Below, piece by piece: positions 1-7,823 of a DNA stretch of 24,587 bases. Each line of letters starts with the position of its first letter. The first letter of the stretch is position 1. Source of the stretch: Reinekea marina (GTDB lineage Bacteria > Pseudomonadota > Gammaproteobacteria > Pseudomonadales > Natronospirillaceae); assembly GCF_030409715.1 (NCBI RefSeq), contig NZ_JAUFQI010000002.1:1-24587 (forward strand). Direction: 5' to 3'. Under the pieces are notes generated by a model. That model made no database searches. It saw only the letters and a program-made list of their open reading frames with translations, and was not told the origin of the DNA. The translations under genes were made by a program, and so were the position numbers.

Positions 1-11
1 CAATAATTTCT

Positions 12-866
12 TCAGCCAAATTTCGCTGCTATCATGCCGCGATTAAGCGACCAAAGGCGAGGATCTGTTTCAACATAGTGATCATTTTTGACCGCACTCA
101 TTAAGGTCCACAAGCTATTTTCTTTAAACGTATCAATTACCGTTTCTTCACCATATTCACCCACTAAAAAATAATCTGGGTTGGCTTTGACTAATCCTTC
201 AATGGTTGTTTGTACATACGCTTCTGTTTCATCGGGTACGGGCGATCGTAGCCCTAGACGATTTACCACCCCTCCGGCATAGGCTTTTGGTGCATGCATA
301 TAGACACCGCGCGCACTCGACACAGCAAACAACAAACTTGCATCGTTATCTATTTGCTTTGCAAAGGCATCCATCTTTTGGCTATGTTCAGCGACTTTTT
401 GCGCCATTTCACCTTCTCGATCGAAAGCACTAGCTACTTTAATCACGGATTTTAAGTTGTCTTGGTATGTTTCACCACGGCTTTTCAATATAAGCGTTGG
501 GGCAATGCGTTTTAGATCTTCATATATCGCTTCATGGCGTTCACGATCGGCAATAATTAAGTCTGGCTTGAGCGAAGCAATCACTTCCAAGCTGGGCTGA
601 GAACGTGAACCTAAAGATACCCAGTCTTCACCTATGCGCGCTCTAATTTGTTCAATAACGCGTGTTTTATCGCCATCATCTGCTACGCCCACAGGAGCAA
701 TACCTAAGCTTGCCAAGGCATCGACAAAAGAGAATTCTAATGCCACTACTCGTACTGGAACAGAATCAAGTTCGACAGTTCCTAACTCATCATTCACGGT
801 AATTTGACCAAAAGTTAAACTACTAATGAGTAGGGCAGCACAAAGCGAAACGAGTTGCTTGACCAT
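12..866 (-). CDS. fecB: FecB-like Fe(III)-dicitrate/siderophore ABC transporter substrate-binding protein, C-terminus frameshifted
   Basis: Periplasmic iron-chelate binding protein that would deliver ferric citrate or a similar siderophore to an inner-membrane ABC importer; no permease or ATPase genes lie in the window. The start at 866 is chosen because a good Shine-Dalgarno (GAAGGAG) sits just upstream and a signal peptide follows (MVKQLVSLCAALLISSLTFG); longer in-frame starts run through the Fur-box promoter. The mature part follows E. coli FecB closely from memory: LEFSFVDALASLGIAPVGVADD near residue 40, then RSQPSLEVIASLKPDLIIADRERH and LKSRGETYQDNL. The frame gives 284 residues and ends at RGMIAAKFG. 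Skipping one T in the TTT run (plus 18-20) reads AAKLAEEII, which resembles the continuation expected for FecB, so about 15 residues are lost to a one-base insertion or a sequencing error. Expression should be iron-repressed. Confidence 0.82.
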   Translation of the reverse strand: MVKQLVSLCAALLISSLTFGQITVNDELGTVELDSVPVRVVALEFSFVDALASLGIAPVGVADDGDKTRVIEQIRARIGEDWVSLGSRSQPSLEVIASLKPDLIIADRERHEAIYEDLKRIAPTLILKSRGETYQDNLKSVIKVASAFDREGEMAQKVAEHSQKMDAFAKQIDNDASLLFAVSSARGVYMHAPKAYAGGVVNRLGLRSPVPDETEAYVQTTIEGLVKANPDYFLVGEYGEETVIDTFKENSLWTLMSAVKNDHYVETDPRLWSLNRGMIAAKFG

Positions 867-883
867 ATTAATCTCCTTCAATT

Positions 884-902
884 GATAATGGTTCGCATTA
901 TC
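884..902 (-). promoter_or_regulatory. Fur box 1 (perfect inverted repeat over the -10)
   Basis: GATAATGGTTCGCATTATC is a perfect 7-5-7 inverted repeat with the length and arms of the classic 19-bp Fur consensus (GATAATGATAATCATTATC). It overlaps the predicted -10 of the fecB promoter and ends 18 bp upstream of the start codon at 866. Iron-loaded Fur bound here would block RNA polymerase. Confidence 0.88.
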
Positions 903-924
903 CCTAGATGATAATGAATTGCAA
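897..924 (-). promoter_or_regulatory. fecB promoter
   Basis: On the minus strand, TTGCAA (919-924) and GATAAT (897-902) are separated by 16 bp. This fits a sigma-70 promoter firing into fecB. Both elements are covered or flanked by Fur boxes, as expected for an iron-repressed promoter. The assignment rests on sequence match only. Confidence 0.6.
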
Positions 925-926
925 CT

Positions 927-945
927 GATAATGAGAATAAATATC
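927..945 (-). promoter_or_regulatory. Fur box 2 (upstream of the -35)
   Basis: GATAATGAGAATAAATATC matches 16 of 19 positions of the Fur consensus. A further partial GATAATGAATTGCAAC stretch at 910-925 bridges it towards box 1, so Fur could occupy 884-945 as an array of overlapping sites. Confidence 0.75.
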
Positions 946-1020
946 AACAAATGAAATTTAAAAGCATCCAAAGCTGGCTCGCTTAGGCCCATGAAACTAC
1001 GAGTTGTCAGCTCGTTCAAC

Positions 1021-1040
1021 GAAGGACAATGAAGGACAAC
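1021..1040. repeat. Short tandem duplication of a 10-mer
   Basis: The decamer GAAGGACAA(T/C) occurs twice in a row in the gap between fecB and the VF530 gene. I see no coding or regulatory role. The rest of the 867-1194 gap holds the Fur-controlled promoter and a weak GGCT/AGCC hairpin near 1108-1120. Confidence 0.5.
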
Positions 1041-1194
1041 GCCTTATTTATGTATAGATAACACAGTGAAGGTTAATTGTAGGGGTTAATTTGGCTAAAC
1101 TTTATAGGCTATGCGAGCCTTTGCGTAAGAAACCTTATCAGCGAATAACGCCACACACTCATGAAGCGCTGTTTTCATTTTATGATTTATTCCA

Positions 1195-1698
1195 CTAACT
1201 GTTATCGCCATTCTTTTCAGCAATTATTTTACGGGCGTTTGCCCATGGGTCTGCACTGTCATCTGAAGGCTTAGTTGAAGGTGTTTTGCTTCGATAATGT
1301 GAATCGCTTCTATTGTTAGGCCGACCGCGGTTTGACTTAGGTGCATTCTTCGCTTTACGCTCATTAATACGCTCTAACTCTTCTAGCGTTAACACAACTG
1401 AGTCGCGAGGCTTCTGGTGCTCTGGAATGATGCGATCTCTCGGTGGCAGCGCAAACTGCTTGTCGTCTGGTCTTGGCAGGTGCTTGTAGCGGTAAAGGTA
1501 GAACGCTTCTAGTTTATGTCGCGCCCATTCGGTTTTTCTGAAGAACTTTACGCTGCCTTTGATCGATGGATTGGTTTTAAAGCAGTTAAAGTTTAAAGCA
1601 GCGGCGAGTATTTCCCAGCCATAAAAATCGACGAGCTCCGTTAGCAATACGTCTAATTTGAGTCCATGTAACGGGTTATTTAAATATTGTTCGCTCAT
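1195..1698 (-). CDS. VF530 family (DUF2132) DNA-binding protein with basic, AT-hook-like tail
   Basis: 167 residues. Residues about 6-75 carry the VF530/DUF2132 signature: NNPLHGLKLDVLLTELVDFYGWE, then NFNCFKTNPSIKGSVKFFRKTEWAR. This small fold is known from Vibrio fischeri VF530 and annotated as DNA-binding; its cellular role is not established. Most family members are little more than this domain. Here a charged, low-complexity tail of about 90 residues follows, with many K/R and S/T/N and an RGRP core at 124-127, which is the minor-groove-binding core of AT-hooks. The tail supports nucleic-acid binding, but that is inference. The gene appears monocistronic: acuI-like starts beyond 1754 on the same strand with a 55-bp gap, so read-through from acuI is possible. 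Confidence 0.82.
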   Translation of the reverse strand: MSEQYLNNPLHGLKLDVLLTELVDFYGWEILAAALNFNCFKTNPSIKGSVKFFRKTEWARHKLEAFYLYRYKHLPRPDDKQFALPPRDRIIPEHQKPRDSVVLTLEELERINERKAKNAPKSNRGRPNNRSDSHYRSKTPSTKPSDDSADPWANARKIIAEKNGDNS

Positions 1699-1753
1699 CG
1701 ATTAACTGTGTCCACTGTCATTTTAAAATTAGTCTCTACAGTGTAACTTGTGG

Positions 1754-2752
1754 CTAAGAATTTTCCATGTTTACTACGATTCGACCATGAGATTGTCCTT
1801 TTAGCATGGCCAGCAATGATGATTCAGCTTGGTCTAAGGTTATCTCGGTAACTAAGCTTTCGAGTGTTTCTACCTTATAGTCACTCGCGAGCGCTTGCCA
1901 TGCTTGAGTTCGAACATCCATTGAGCACTCTACTGAATCGATACCGATTAATCGCACCCCCCTTAAGATGAATGGAAATATCGATGTCGTAAAATCGACT
2001 GCGCCGACTAAACCACTGGCGGTGACAACACCATTGTATTGGCACGATTTTATTGCATTGGCTAAGGTATCACCTGCCACCACATCGACTACTCCTGCCC
2101 AGTGCTCTTTAAACATGGGTCGGCTGTTATCTAGCAATGTCTCACGGTTAATTACTTCACTGGCGCCGAGACGCTTTAAGAAGTCTTCAGCACTGGCCTT
2201 GCCAGTGGCGGCCGTTACGTTGAACCCTAGCTTCGATAATATAGATACCGCGATTGAGCCAACGCCGCCTGTTGCTCCGGTCACTAAAACAGGGCCTTTC
2301 TCTGGTGTTACGCCATTACTTTGCAGTGCACTGATCATCAATGCGGCGGTTAAACCGGCCGTTCCGAAGCCCATCGCTTCTTTTGCGGTTAGCCCTTGTG
2401 GGCGTTTTAGCACCCACTGCTGGGGAACGCGAATATATTGGCCCAGCCCACCAGCGGTGTTCATGCCTAAATCATAGCTGGTCACGATCACTTCATCGCC
2501 TTTTTTGAAGGCGTCACTCTGGCTTTCAACGACGGTGCCTGCGGCATCAATACCGGGCGTATGCGGAAAGATCCGGCTAACACCAGGGTTGCCTGTGGCC
2601 GATAACGCATCTTTATAATTAAGCGATGAGTACTGAACTTTTATGAGTATTTCACCTTCCGGTAACTCATCAATGGTGCGCTCGCCGATATGGCGACTGA
2701 ACTGTTTGTCTTCTGATTTTTCAACGATGAGTGCTTTAAAGGATGTCGACAT
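1754..2752 (-). CDS. acuI: YhdH/AcuI family MDR oxidoreductase (acrylyl-CoA reductase, NADPH-type)
   Basis: 332 residues, the usual family length. This is a zinc-less medium-chain dehydrogenase/reductase. The GroES-like N-terminus has SSLNYKDALSATG and HTPGIDAAGTV. The Rossmann domain has VTGATGGVGSIAVSILSKLGF around residue 155, the dinucleotide-binding motif. The C-terminus GVRLIGIDSVECSMDVRTQAW matches YhdH/AcuI from memory. Characterised members reduce acryloyl-CoA to propionyl-CoA with NADPH, detoxifying acryloyl-CoA formed, for example, from DMSP; marine gammaproteobacteria often carry it. No DMSP lyase or CoA-transferase genes lie nearby, so the substrate here is inferred. The ATG at 2752 has a GGGAA upstream. 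NDH-2 lies upstream on the same strand, with a 94-bp gap holding a hairpin. Confidence 0.85.
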   Translation of the reverse strand: MSTSFKALIVEKSEDKQFSRHIGERTIDELPEGEILIKVQYSSLNYKDALSATGNPGVSRIFPHTPGIDAAGTVVESQSDAFKKGDEVIVTSYDLGMNTAGGLGQYIRVPQQWVLKRPQGLTAKEAMGFGTAGLTAALMISALQSNGVTPEKGPVLVTGATGGVGSIAVSILSKLGFNVTAATGKASAEDFLKRLGASEVINRETLLDNSRPMFKEHWAGVVDVVAGDTLANAIKSCQYNGVVTASGLVGAVDFTTSIFPFILRGVRLIGIDSVECSMDVRTQAWQALASDYKVETLESLVTEITLDQAESSLLAMLKGQSHGRIVVNMENS

Positions 2753-2805
2753 AATTTCGTTTCCCGCTCTGATTCAGTGTTAATTTATAACAGCATAGAT
2801 GGGTT

Positions 2806-2832
2806 CCATAGCCGTTGAGAATACGACTATGG
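2806..2832. other. Inverted repeat between ndh and acuI
   Basis: CCATAG (2806-2811) pairs with CTATGG (2827-2832), and CGT (2813-2815) pairs with ACG (2823-2825) inside it, around a 7-nt loop. It lies just after the ndh stop on the minus strand. There is no T-tract, so it is either a 3'-end stabiliser, a weak terminator or a protein site. Confidence 0.4.
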
Positions 2833-2846
2833 TCTGGGAGGTGCTT

Positions 2847-4145
2847 TTAATGCAACTTTAAACGAGGGCGAATAATTTTATTGATTCGATCAGACACCAT
2901 CCGTAACCCTGTTCTCACCCAACCATGCAAAGCGAGTTGATGTAATCGATACAGCGAAACATACATTAGCCGCGCGATACGGCCTTCTATCATCATGCTG
3001 CCTTTAGACAAATTGCCCATGAGGCTACCTACGGTTGAGTATCGGCTTAGGTTAACCAGTGAGCCGTAATCCGTGTATTGGTATTCTTTATCTGCTGGCT
3101 CCCCTTTTAACTGCCGAGCAATATTCAAATAGACATGCGACGCCATTTGGTGTGCCGATTGAGCCCTTGGAGGAACTTGTTTGCCATCGGGCATGATGCA
3201 GGCGGCACAATCGCCAAGGGCGTATATGTTGTTATCGAGTGTGGTTTGCAGAGTAGGCTTTACCTGCCACTGGTTTATGCGATTAGTCTCTAAATCAGAC
3301 ATAGCGGCGAACTGATCGGGAACCTTGATTCCGGCGGCCCAAACGAGTAAATCGGCTTCTATGGCTTGATCGTCTTTAGTAATAAAGGCGCCCGCTTCAC
3401 CGCGCGCTACGAGCGTATTCGTTTTTACATCCACGCCTAATTCACCGAGTTCTTTATGCGCCGATGCCGATATCCGCTCGGGCAGTGCAGGCAGTATACG
3501 AGGGCCTGCCTCTATTAAGCTGATTTTAAGTTGTGATGGCTTTAGCTCATTAAGACCATAGGCTTTCATGGTATTAAAGGTGTGGTGCAATTCTGCTGAA
3601 AGCTCGACACCGGTCGCTCCAGCGCCAACAATAGCAATGCGGTATACGGCAGACTTATCTTGCTCCGCATTTTTATTTAGCTTTAGTAGCCCATTCAATA
3701 ATTTGGTGTGGAATTTTTCAGCCTGCGTTGCAGCATCTAAAAAGAGTGCGTGCTCCTTAACCCCTGGTGTTCCGAAATCATTAGTGACACTGCCTAAGGC
3801 TAACACCAGTATGTCGTAATCTACTTTGCGCTCGGGCAATACCTCTTGGTCTTCTTCATCGGTTAATGAGGCGAGTGTAATTGTTTTGGTGTTCCGATCT
3901 ATCCCGCTCAGTGAACCGAGCTTGAATCGAAAATGGTGATTATAAGCATGGGCTCTGTAGCTGAGCGAGTCTACGCCCATATCTAAACTGCCCGAAGCCA
4001 CTTCATGAAGTAGTGGCTTCCATAGGTGAGTATTGTTCCGATCGATTAAAGTGATGTTGGCTTTTTTACGTCGTCCAAATTTGCGACCTAATCGCGTCGC
4101 CAATTCCAAACCACCTGCACCTCCGCCAACAATGACTATATTCAT
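2847..4145 (-). CDS. ndh: Type II NADH dehydrogenase (NDH-2)
   Basis: Membrane-associated, non-proton-pumping NADH:quinone oxidoreductase with FAD. The start at 4145 ([12 protein letters not shown]) is chosen because it has GGGAG upstream and puts the FAD GxGxxG motif at the N-terminus; the product is 432 residues, close to E. coli Ndh at 434. It has two Rossmann folds: [16 protein letters not shown] at residues 3-18 (FAD) and [15 protein letters not shown] near 170-185 (NADH). YALGDCAA near 305 contacts FAD. The basic, hydrophobic C-terminal stretch ([27 protein letters not shown]) is the usual amphipathic membrane anchor. No complex I genes are in view. The 240-bp gap to the divergent lipoprotein gene should hold both promoters. 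Confidence 0.92.
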   Translation of the reverse strand: MNIVIVGGGAGGLELATRLGRKFGRRKKANITLIDRNNTHLWKPLLHEVASGSLDMGVDSLSYRAHAYNHHFRFKLGSLSGIDRNTKTITLASLTDEEDQEVLPERKVDYDILVLALGSVTNDFGTPGVKEHALFLDAATQAEKFHTKLLNGLLKLNKNAEQDKSAVYRIAIVGAGATGVELSAELHHTFNTMKAYGLNELKPSQLKISLIEAGPRILPALPERISASAHKELGELGVDVKTNTLVARGEAGAFITKDDQAIEADLLVWAAGIKVPDQFAAMSDLETNRINQWQVKPTLQTTLDNNIYALGDCAACIMPDGKQVPPRAQSAHQMASHVYLNIARQLKGEPADKEYQYTDYGSLVNLSRYSTVGSLMGNLSKGSMMIEGRIARLMYVSLYRLHQLALHGWVRTGLRMVSDRINKIIRPRLKLH

Positions 4146-4385
4146 GTTGCTCTCCCGATCGGTAAAATGTAATTTAATTACATTATGGGCACTTTTTCTC
4201 AGCTCGCAACCTAAATTCCACCGTTTTAATTGCAATTCTGTATATAAAACTACAAATTCAATGTGTGCTTACTGTTAAAAGCTATTGAAATAAGCACCCT
4301 TTATAATTTCACCCCTTGCCATTTTGCTACGGTAATAATTGTTGTATATTGACGCCGAAACTAAAAATTCTAAAAAGGAATTAGA

Positions 4386-4982
4386 ATGAAACTTAAGCTA
4401 CTTGCCACCATCACTGCTTTTTCAACTCTGACAGGATGCGCTTCGTTAACTTATCAAGCTACCGTTGAGCCAGAAAAAATAGCCACAGGGTACCGCTGTG
4501 ATATTAAGGAAAAGGTATCGGCAACTTCAGGGAATACCACCTATCAGTTAATCAACTTAATCAGTGAAGAAGTAAAAGAGGAATCTCAATGTAAACCAGA
4601 GAATTTTACTCAGAAGGCCTATTTGCGTTACATCTTAGTAGACTCGGTCAGTGGACAAAAAAAATACGGCAGCCAATTCGCCTTTCGTCGTGAAAACGGC
4701 CGCTTTGGCTTTATGGATAACTGGGTTGACCTTAAAGCCATCTATAAAGACTTAGATCGCGACAAACTAATAAACTTTGCAGAAAACCTACCTTACCGTT
4801 ACGAAGACGAGGTAAACACACCAGACTATGCGTTTTGGTCAAAAACTTACCGAAACAGCGCTAACAATGAGTATATATTCTTACGAAGTAATGGCGATTC
4901 CGGTTTGAAACGTACAGTTCGCAATGGAAATAGTTCAGTAGAGCAATGCAGTACCGATGGCGTTACTTGGACAGATTGTTAA
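4386..4982 (+). CDS. Predicted lipoprotein of unknown function
   Basis: 198 residues, and I do not recognise the family. A lipoprotein signal peptide is clear: MKLKLLATITAFSTLTGC, with lipobox LTGC and lipidated Cys at 18. AAGGAATTAGA is a strong Shine-Dalgarno before the ATG. The mature protein is hydrophilic with five further cysteines (YRCDI near 37, SQCKP near 68, QCSTDGVTWTDC at the end), so disulfides are possible in the periplasm. A run rich in aromatic and charged residues (RFGFMDNWVDLKAIYKDLDRDKL) follows the middle. The gene stands alone on the plus strand between ndh and a convergent DUF4442 gene and ends at its own terminator. Codon use resembles its neighbours, with no sign of recent transfer. 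Confidence 0.8.
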   Translation: MKLKLLATITAFSTLTGCASLTYQATVEPEKIATGYRCDIKEKVSATSGNTTYQLINLISEEVKEESQCKPENFTQKAYLRYILVDSVSGQKKYGSQFAFRRENGRFGFMDNWVDLKAIYKDLDRDKLINFAENLPYRYEDEVNTPDYAFWSKTYRNSANNEYIFLRSNGDSGLKRTVRNGNSSVEQCSTDGVTWTDC

Positions 4983-4996
4983 TGCTCTGAGTGAGT

Positions 4997-5036
4997 ACAA
5001 TGGAGAAGCCCCCTTGAACTGAGGGGGCAGCATTGT
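4997..5036. terminator. Hairpin terminator between convergent genes
   Basis: GCCCCCT (5008-5014) pairs with AGGGGGC (5022-5028) around a 7-nt loop. An outer ACAATG/CATTGT pair (4997-5002 with 5031-5036) extends the stem past an internal loop. The T-tract is poor (TGTTTGAG), so it may work in both directions but not strongly. Confidence 0.65.
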
Positions 5037-5073
5037 GTTTGAGTCTCTTTAATTTGCCATTGTCGTTGCTAAT

Positions 5074-5565
5074 CTAACGCCGCTTAGGAGTCCATGCCCA
5101 TATCATTTCACACTGCACGGGCTGCTTATTTTCCCCGTCAATAATGGTCACAGGTACGGTAACCTCACCCTTTTCTTGAGTCTTAATTTGCTCTCTTTGG
5201 GCATCGGTTAAATGTGCTTCGGCGGTTATGTTGCCCTTGCAGCGCTTTTCATAATCAACCTTGAGGGTCTTTATCACTGGCACGCTTGAATCGGGCACGT
5301 TCATCGCAACTAAATAGCCCGTTGCTGATTCGGCCGCAATAGCGATTGCAGTCGCATGAATACTACCAATATGGTTTTGAACACTGCGCTTATTTTTGAT
5401 GGTGATGACCGATTGGGAGTGGGTCAGCTTTTCAACGCGAACCTTTGAACGACCGGCGTAAGGGATCATGGTACCGAACGCGGTTGAAAGTACCCATGTA
5501 CGCATAAATTTAGGCGCTTTTTCTAAGCGCGCTACGGTTTTAGATACTTTATTTAACTGAGTCAT
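5074..5565 (-). CDS. DUF4442 hotdog-fold protein (acyl-CoA thioesterase-like)
   Basis: 163 residues matching the DUF4442 family in length and signature. The central NHIGSIHATAIAIAAESATG (about 83-102) is the hotdog helix region that in related PaaI/YiiD-type thioesterases lines the acyl-CoA site. The preceding VITIKNKRSVQNH strand and the later VPVIKTLKVDYEKRCKGNITAEA strands fit the rest of the fold. Function is inferred: hydrolysis of an acyl-CoA or a related thioester in the cytoplasm; no substrate can be read from the sequence. The ATG at 5565 is the only sensible start. The gene follows the DUF900 hydrolase on the same strand after 138 bp that contains an 8-bp inverted repeat. Confidence 0.8.
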   Translation of the reverse strand: MTQLNKVSKTVARLEKAPKFMRTWVLSTAFGTMIPYAGRSKVRVEKLTHSQSVITIKNKRSVQNHIGSIHATAIAIAAESATGYLVAMNVPDSSVPVIKTLKVDYEKRCKGNITAEAHLTDAQREQIKTQEKGEVTVPVTIIDGENKQPVQCEMIWAWTPKRR

Positions 5566-5594
5566 GTGGATGCTTTCGAGTTATGAGTGAATGC

Positions 5595-5625
5595 GGAGAT
5601 TGTTGATCAGATAACTCCAATCTCC
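5595..5625. repeat. 8-bp perfect inverted repeat upstream of the DUF4442 gene
   Basis: GGAGATTG (5595-5602) and CAATCTCC (5618-5625) are exact inverted copies 15 bp apart, 30 bp upstream of the DUF4442 start. There is no T-tract on either strand. It may be an operator or a 5'-UTR stem-loop. Confidence 0.45.
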
Positions 5626-5703
5626 CAGTATTCTTTGCGCGAGTTAAATCCCTGCTCACAAGCACGCTCTTTTATGAGGCCACTCGTGACCTTGAGGCAA
5701 TAA

Positions 5704-6885
5704 TCACTGTTTTAATGGCTGCGTTAAGTTGTGCCGCAAAATCCAGTAATTTAACTCAGTGTTTTGATACGGCACGGCGACCAAATGCTCTCGCTGCTCC
5801 GCTCGCTTGCCTTCGACCAACAATCCAGACAAATCTTTAATCAAAATAGCCGTTTCGGCATAATCTGAATGACCAAACATACTGTCGCTTACTTCAGAGG
5901 TATCAATCGTTTCTACACCCTTGGCGACCGTGATGTCTTTACCCGATTCACCTGCGCGTGGGTATTTGCCATGTATGGTTTTAGAGGCTTTTAAGGCGAC
6001 GTCTTTTGACGATGAGTACAAAGTAATAGGCAGGTGGTGCGCTGATAATCGTGGTAATAAATCTCGTTTAAAATAATCGGCATCAATGTCTGGAGAGGCC
6101 AACACCAATTCTCCTAAACACTTTCGATAACTGGGTGAATCGTTAAACAGGTTGATCAACGCCGAAGTGACCAGTCTTGAGCCCATCGAATGCGCAATGA
6201 TATCGAGCGTTTTTACTTGAGTTTGGTCACATATACTTTTAACTGTCTTTATAAAATCAACTTTACTCCACTCAACATTGGCTTCATCTACCGTATATTG
6301 GGCGAAATTCCCCCGAGAAGGCCAGCTAAACGCAAAGGCGAGACCTGAAAACCCCATGTCATGCTTTAACTGTGCAGCAATGCGAATGGCATTTTCAAAG
6401 GTGACGTTATAACCATGTACATATAATAGCGCGTGATCGTTTTGCGATTTTTCTGTGTGGCTCACTTCATGAAAGAATTCACTGGGGTTTAACGTACTAA
6501 CATCGTGTAAGAAAATATTTTTACTCGGATTACGATTAATTCCAACAGGTCCCCAAACAAACGCTAGCTTGGCATCGGCGGTTTGATAAGTTGCTTTGGG
6601 AATACTAATTAGCGAAGCACCATAGGTGAGAGAGCCTCGATCATCGGTGATGTTGGCCAGTTTCCCCGGCGATTGAATGAGCCGGTTGGTCGCGTAGTGC
6701 ACTTCGACAAAATCGAGTTCATCTAGGCTTACTTTATCGGCAATTTGGTATCGCTCAAAGGCACTATTTGCGCCGGCATACTGCAACGTTGGCGTCATAG
6801 AACAACTGCTCAGCGAAAACACCAACAACCCCAGCCAAAGCTTTTGATGTTTAAACAAAGAAGTGATTAGAGAGTAAATACGCAT
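5704..6885 (-). CDS. DUF900 family alpha/beta hydrolase, predicted lipoprotein
   Basis: The ATG at 6885 gives 393 residues with a lipoprotein signal (MRIYSLITSLFKHQKLWLGL, then lipobox LSSC at about 25-28); a TTG at 6924 would add 13 hydrophilic residues and lacks a better ribosome site. The hydrolase domain shows the family marks: FVEVHYATNR near 60, LLYVHGYNVTFENAIRIAAQ near 155 (oxyanion region), FSWPSRG, then IIAHSMGSRLV near 235, where Ser is the nucleophile of the A-H-S-M-G elbow. ASPDIDADYF follows, probably with the acid residue, and GHSDY near the C-terminus may supply the His. Family substrates are mostly unknown; esterase or lipase activity in the periplasm is inferred. It is divergent from the EamA gene with only 83 bp between starts. 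Confidence 0.83.
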   Translation of the reverse strand: MRIYSLITSLFKHQKLWLGLLVFSLSSCSMTPTLQYAGANSAFERYQIADKVSLDELDFVEVHYATNRLIQSPGKLANITDDRGSLTYGASLISIPKATYQTADAKLAFVWGPVGINRNPSKNIFLHDVSTLNPSEFFHEVSHTEKSQNDHALLYVHGYNVTFENAIRIAAQLKHDMGFSGLAFAFSWPSRGNFAQYTVDEANVEWSKVDFIKTVKSICDQTQVKTLDIIAHSMGSRLVTSALINLFNDSPSYRKCLGELVLASPDIDADYFKRDLLPRLSAHHLPITLYSSSKDVALKASKTIHGKYPRAGESGKDITVAKGVETIDTSEVSDSMFGHSDYAETAILIKDLSGLLVEGKRAEQREHLVAVPYQNTELNYWILRHNLTQPLKQ

Positions 6886-6968
6886 TAAAGAAGCCTGTTG
6901 CTCGTGACGGATTTGATTGTTCAATGTTATTGTAGGGGCTCACCTTTCGACTGAGAAGCCTTCTTTTC

Positions 6969-7823
6969 GTGTCCTTGATAAAACTCATTGTAATGACCAG
7001 CTTAGCGCTTGTTGCTTTTGCGGCTAATTCCGTACTGACTCGAATGGCATTGGCGCAAGGGCTTATCGACCCTGGGAACTTCACTTTAATTCGCTTAATC
7101 AGTGGAGCTATGACCTTGGCGATTATCTGTTTCTTTGTAAATAGAAACAGCGTGCAAGGCGTTTTTACATCGGGAACTTGGTTGGGCGCATTTTCTCTGT
7201 GGATGTATGCAGTATGCTTTTCTTATGGCTATCTCCACTTAGACACCGCAACTGGCGCTCTCATTCTATTTACGACAGTTCAGTTAACCATGTTAATAAT
7301 AAGTTATGTTCGCGGCCAACGGTTTTCTATCATGGAGTGGGTAGGGCTAATTATTGCCTTTATGGGTTTTGTCGTATTGATCTTACCTAACTTAAGCTCA
7401 GGTACTACAAGCCTTGGCATTTTGCTTATGGTGGCTTCAGGTATAGCCTGGGGCAGTTATACGCTATTAGGTAAGGGAGCTGTTTCACCCACCTTATTAA
7501 CGACCGGCAATTTTATAAGGGCTTCAATTATGTCATTGCCGATTATTTTCTTTAGCGCTTCCATACAATATGTAGAGTTTTCAGGCGTCTCGCTTGCCAT
7601 TGCTTCGGGCGCTTTAGCCTCTGGTATTGGTTACGCACTGTGGTACACCGTGTTACCAAAATTGACCACCAGCCAAGCGGCCGTATCTCAATTATTGGTT
7701 CCAGCGCTGGCCGCATTTGGTGGCGTTTTATTTACTGGCGACCGCTTAACAACTCTCTTAATTGTGTCACTCGCCATTATTATGAGTGGAATCTTTATTG
7801 TTATAAGAGCTAAGGCGCACTAA
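6969..7823 (+). CDS. EamA/DMT superfamily transporter
   Basis: 284 residues, ten predicted membrane helices in two EamA repeats (about 3-135 and 143-280), the standard size for a drug/metabolite exporter. It starts MSLIKLIVMTSLALVAFAANSV from a GTG at 6969; GAGAAG lies 10-15 bp upstream, while the ATG at 6993 would cut into helix 1. The second repeat begins LGILLMVASGIAWGSYTLLGKG, with the usual W-x-x-Y-T after the first helix. Members export amino acids, nucleobases or drugs; the substrate here is unknown. The 3' end overlaps the stop of the convergent MFS gene by four bases, so the two transcripts are antisense at their ends. Confidence 0.85.
   Translation: MSLIKLIVMTSLALVAFAANSVLTRMALAQGLIDPGNFTLIRLISGAMTLAIICFFVNRNSVQGVFTSGTWLGAFSLWMYAVCFSYGYLHLDTATGALILFTTVQLTMLIISYVRGQRFSIMEWVGLIIAFMGFVVLILPNLSSGTTSLGILLMVASGIAWGSYTLLGKGAVSPTLLTTGNFIRASIMSLPIIFFSASIQYVEFSGVSLAIASGALASGIGYALWYTVLPKLTTSQAAVSQLLVPALAAFGGVLFTGDRLTTLLIVSLAIIMSGIFIVIRAKAH

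Noticed and set aside
1108..1120. GGCT/AGCC hairpin downstream of the VF530 gene
   Set aside because: Only a 4-bp stem with no U-tract in the relevant direction; too weak to call a terminator.
1968..2477. 169-codon plus-strand frame inside the acuI-like gene
   Set aside because: It is antisense to a well-conserved MDR protein with intact motifs and has no independent support.
6851..7084. Minus-strand frame overlapping the divergent hydrolase and EamA starts
   Set aside because: It overlaps the starts of two recognised genes and shows no family features.
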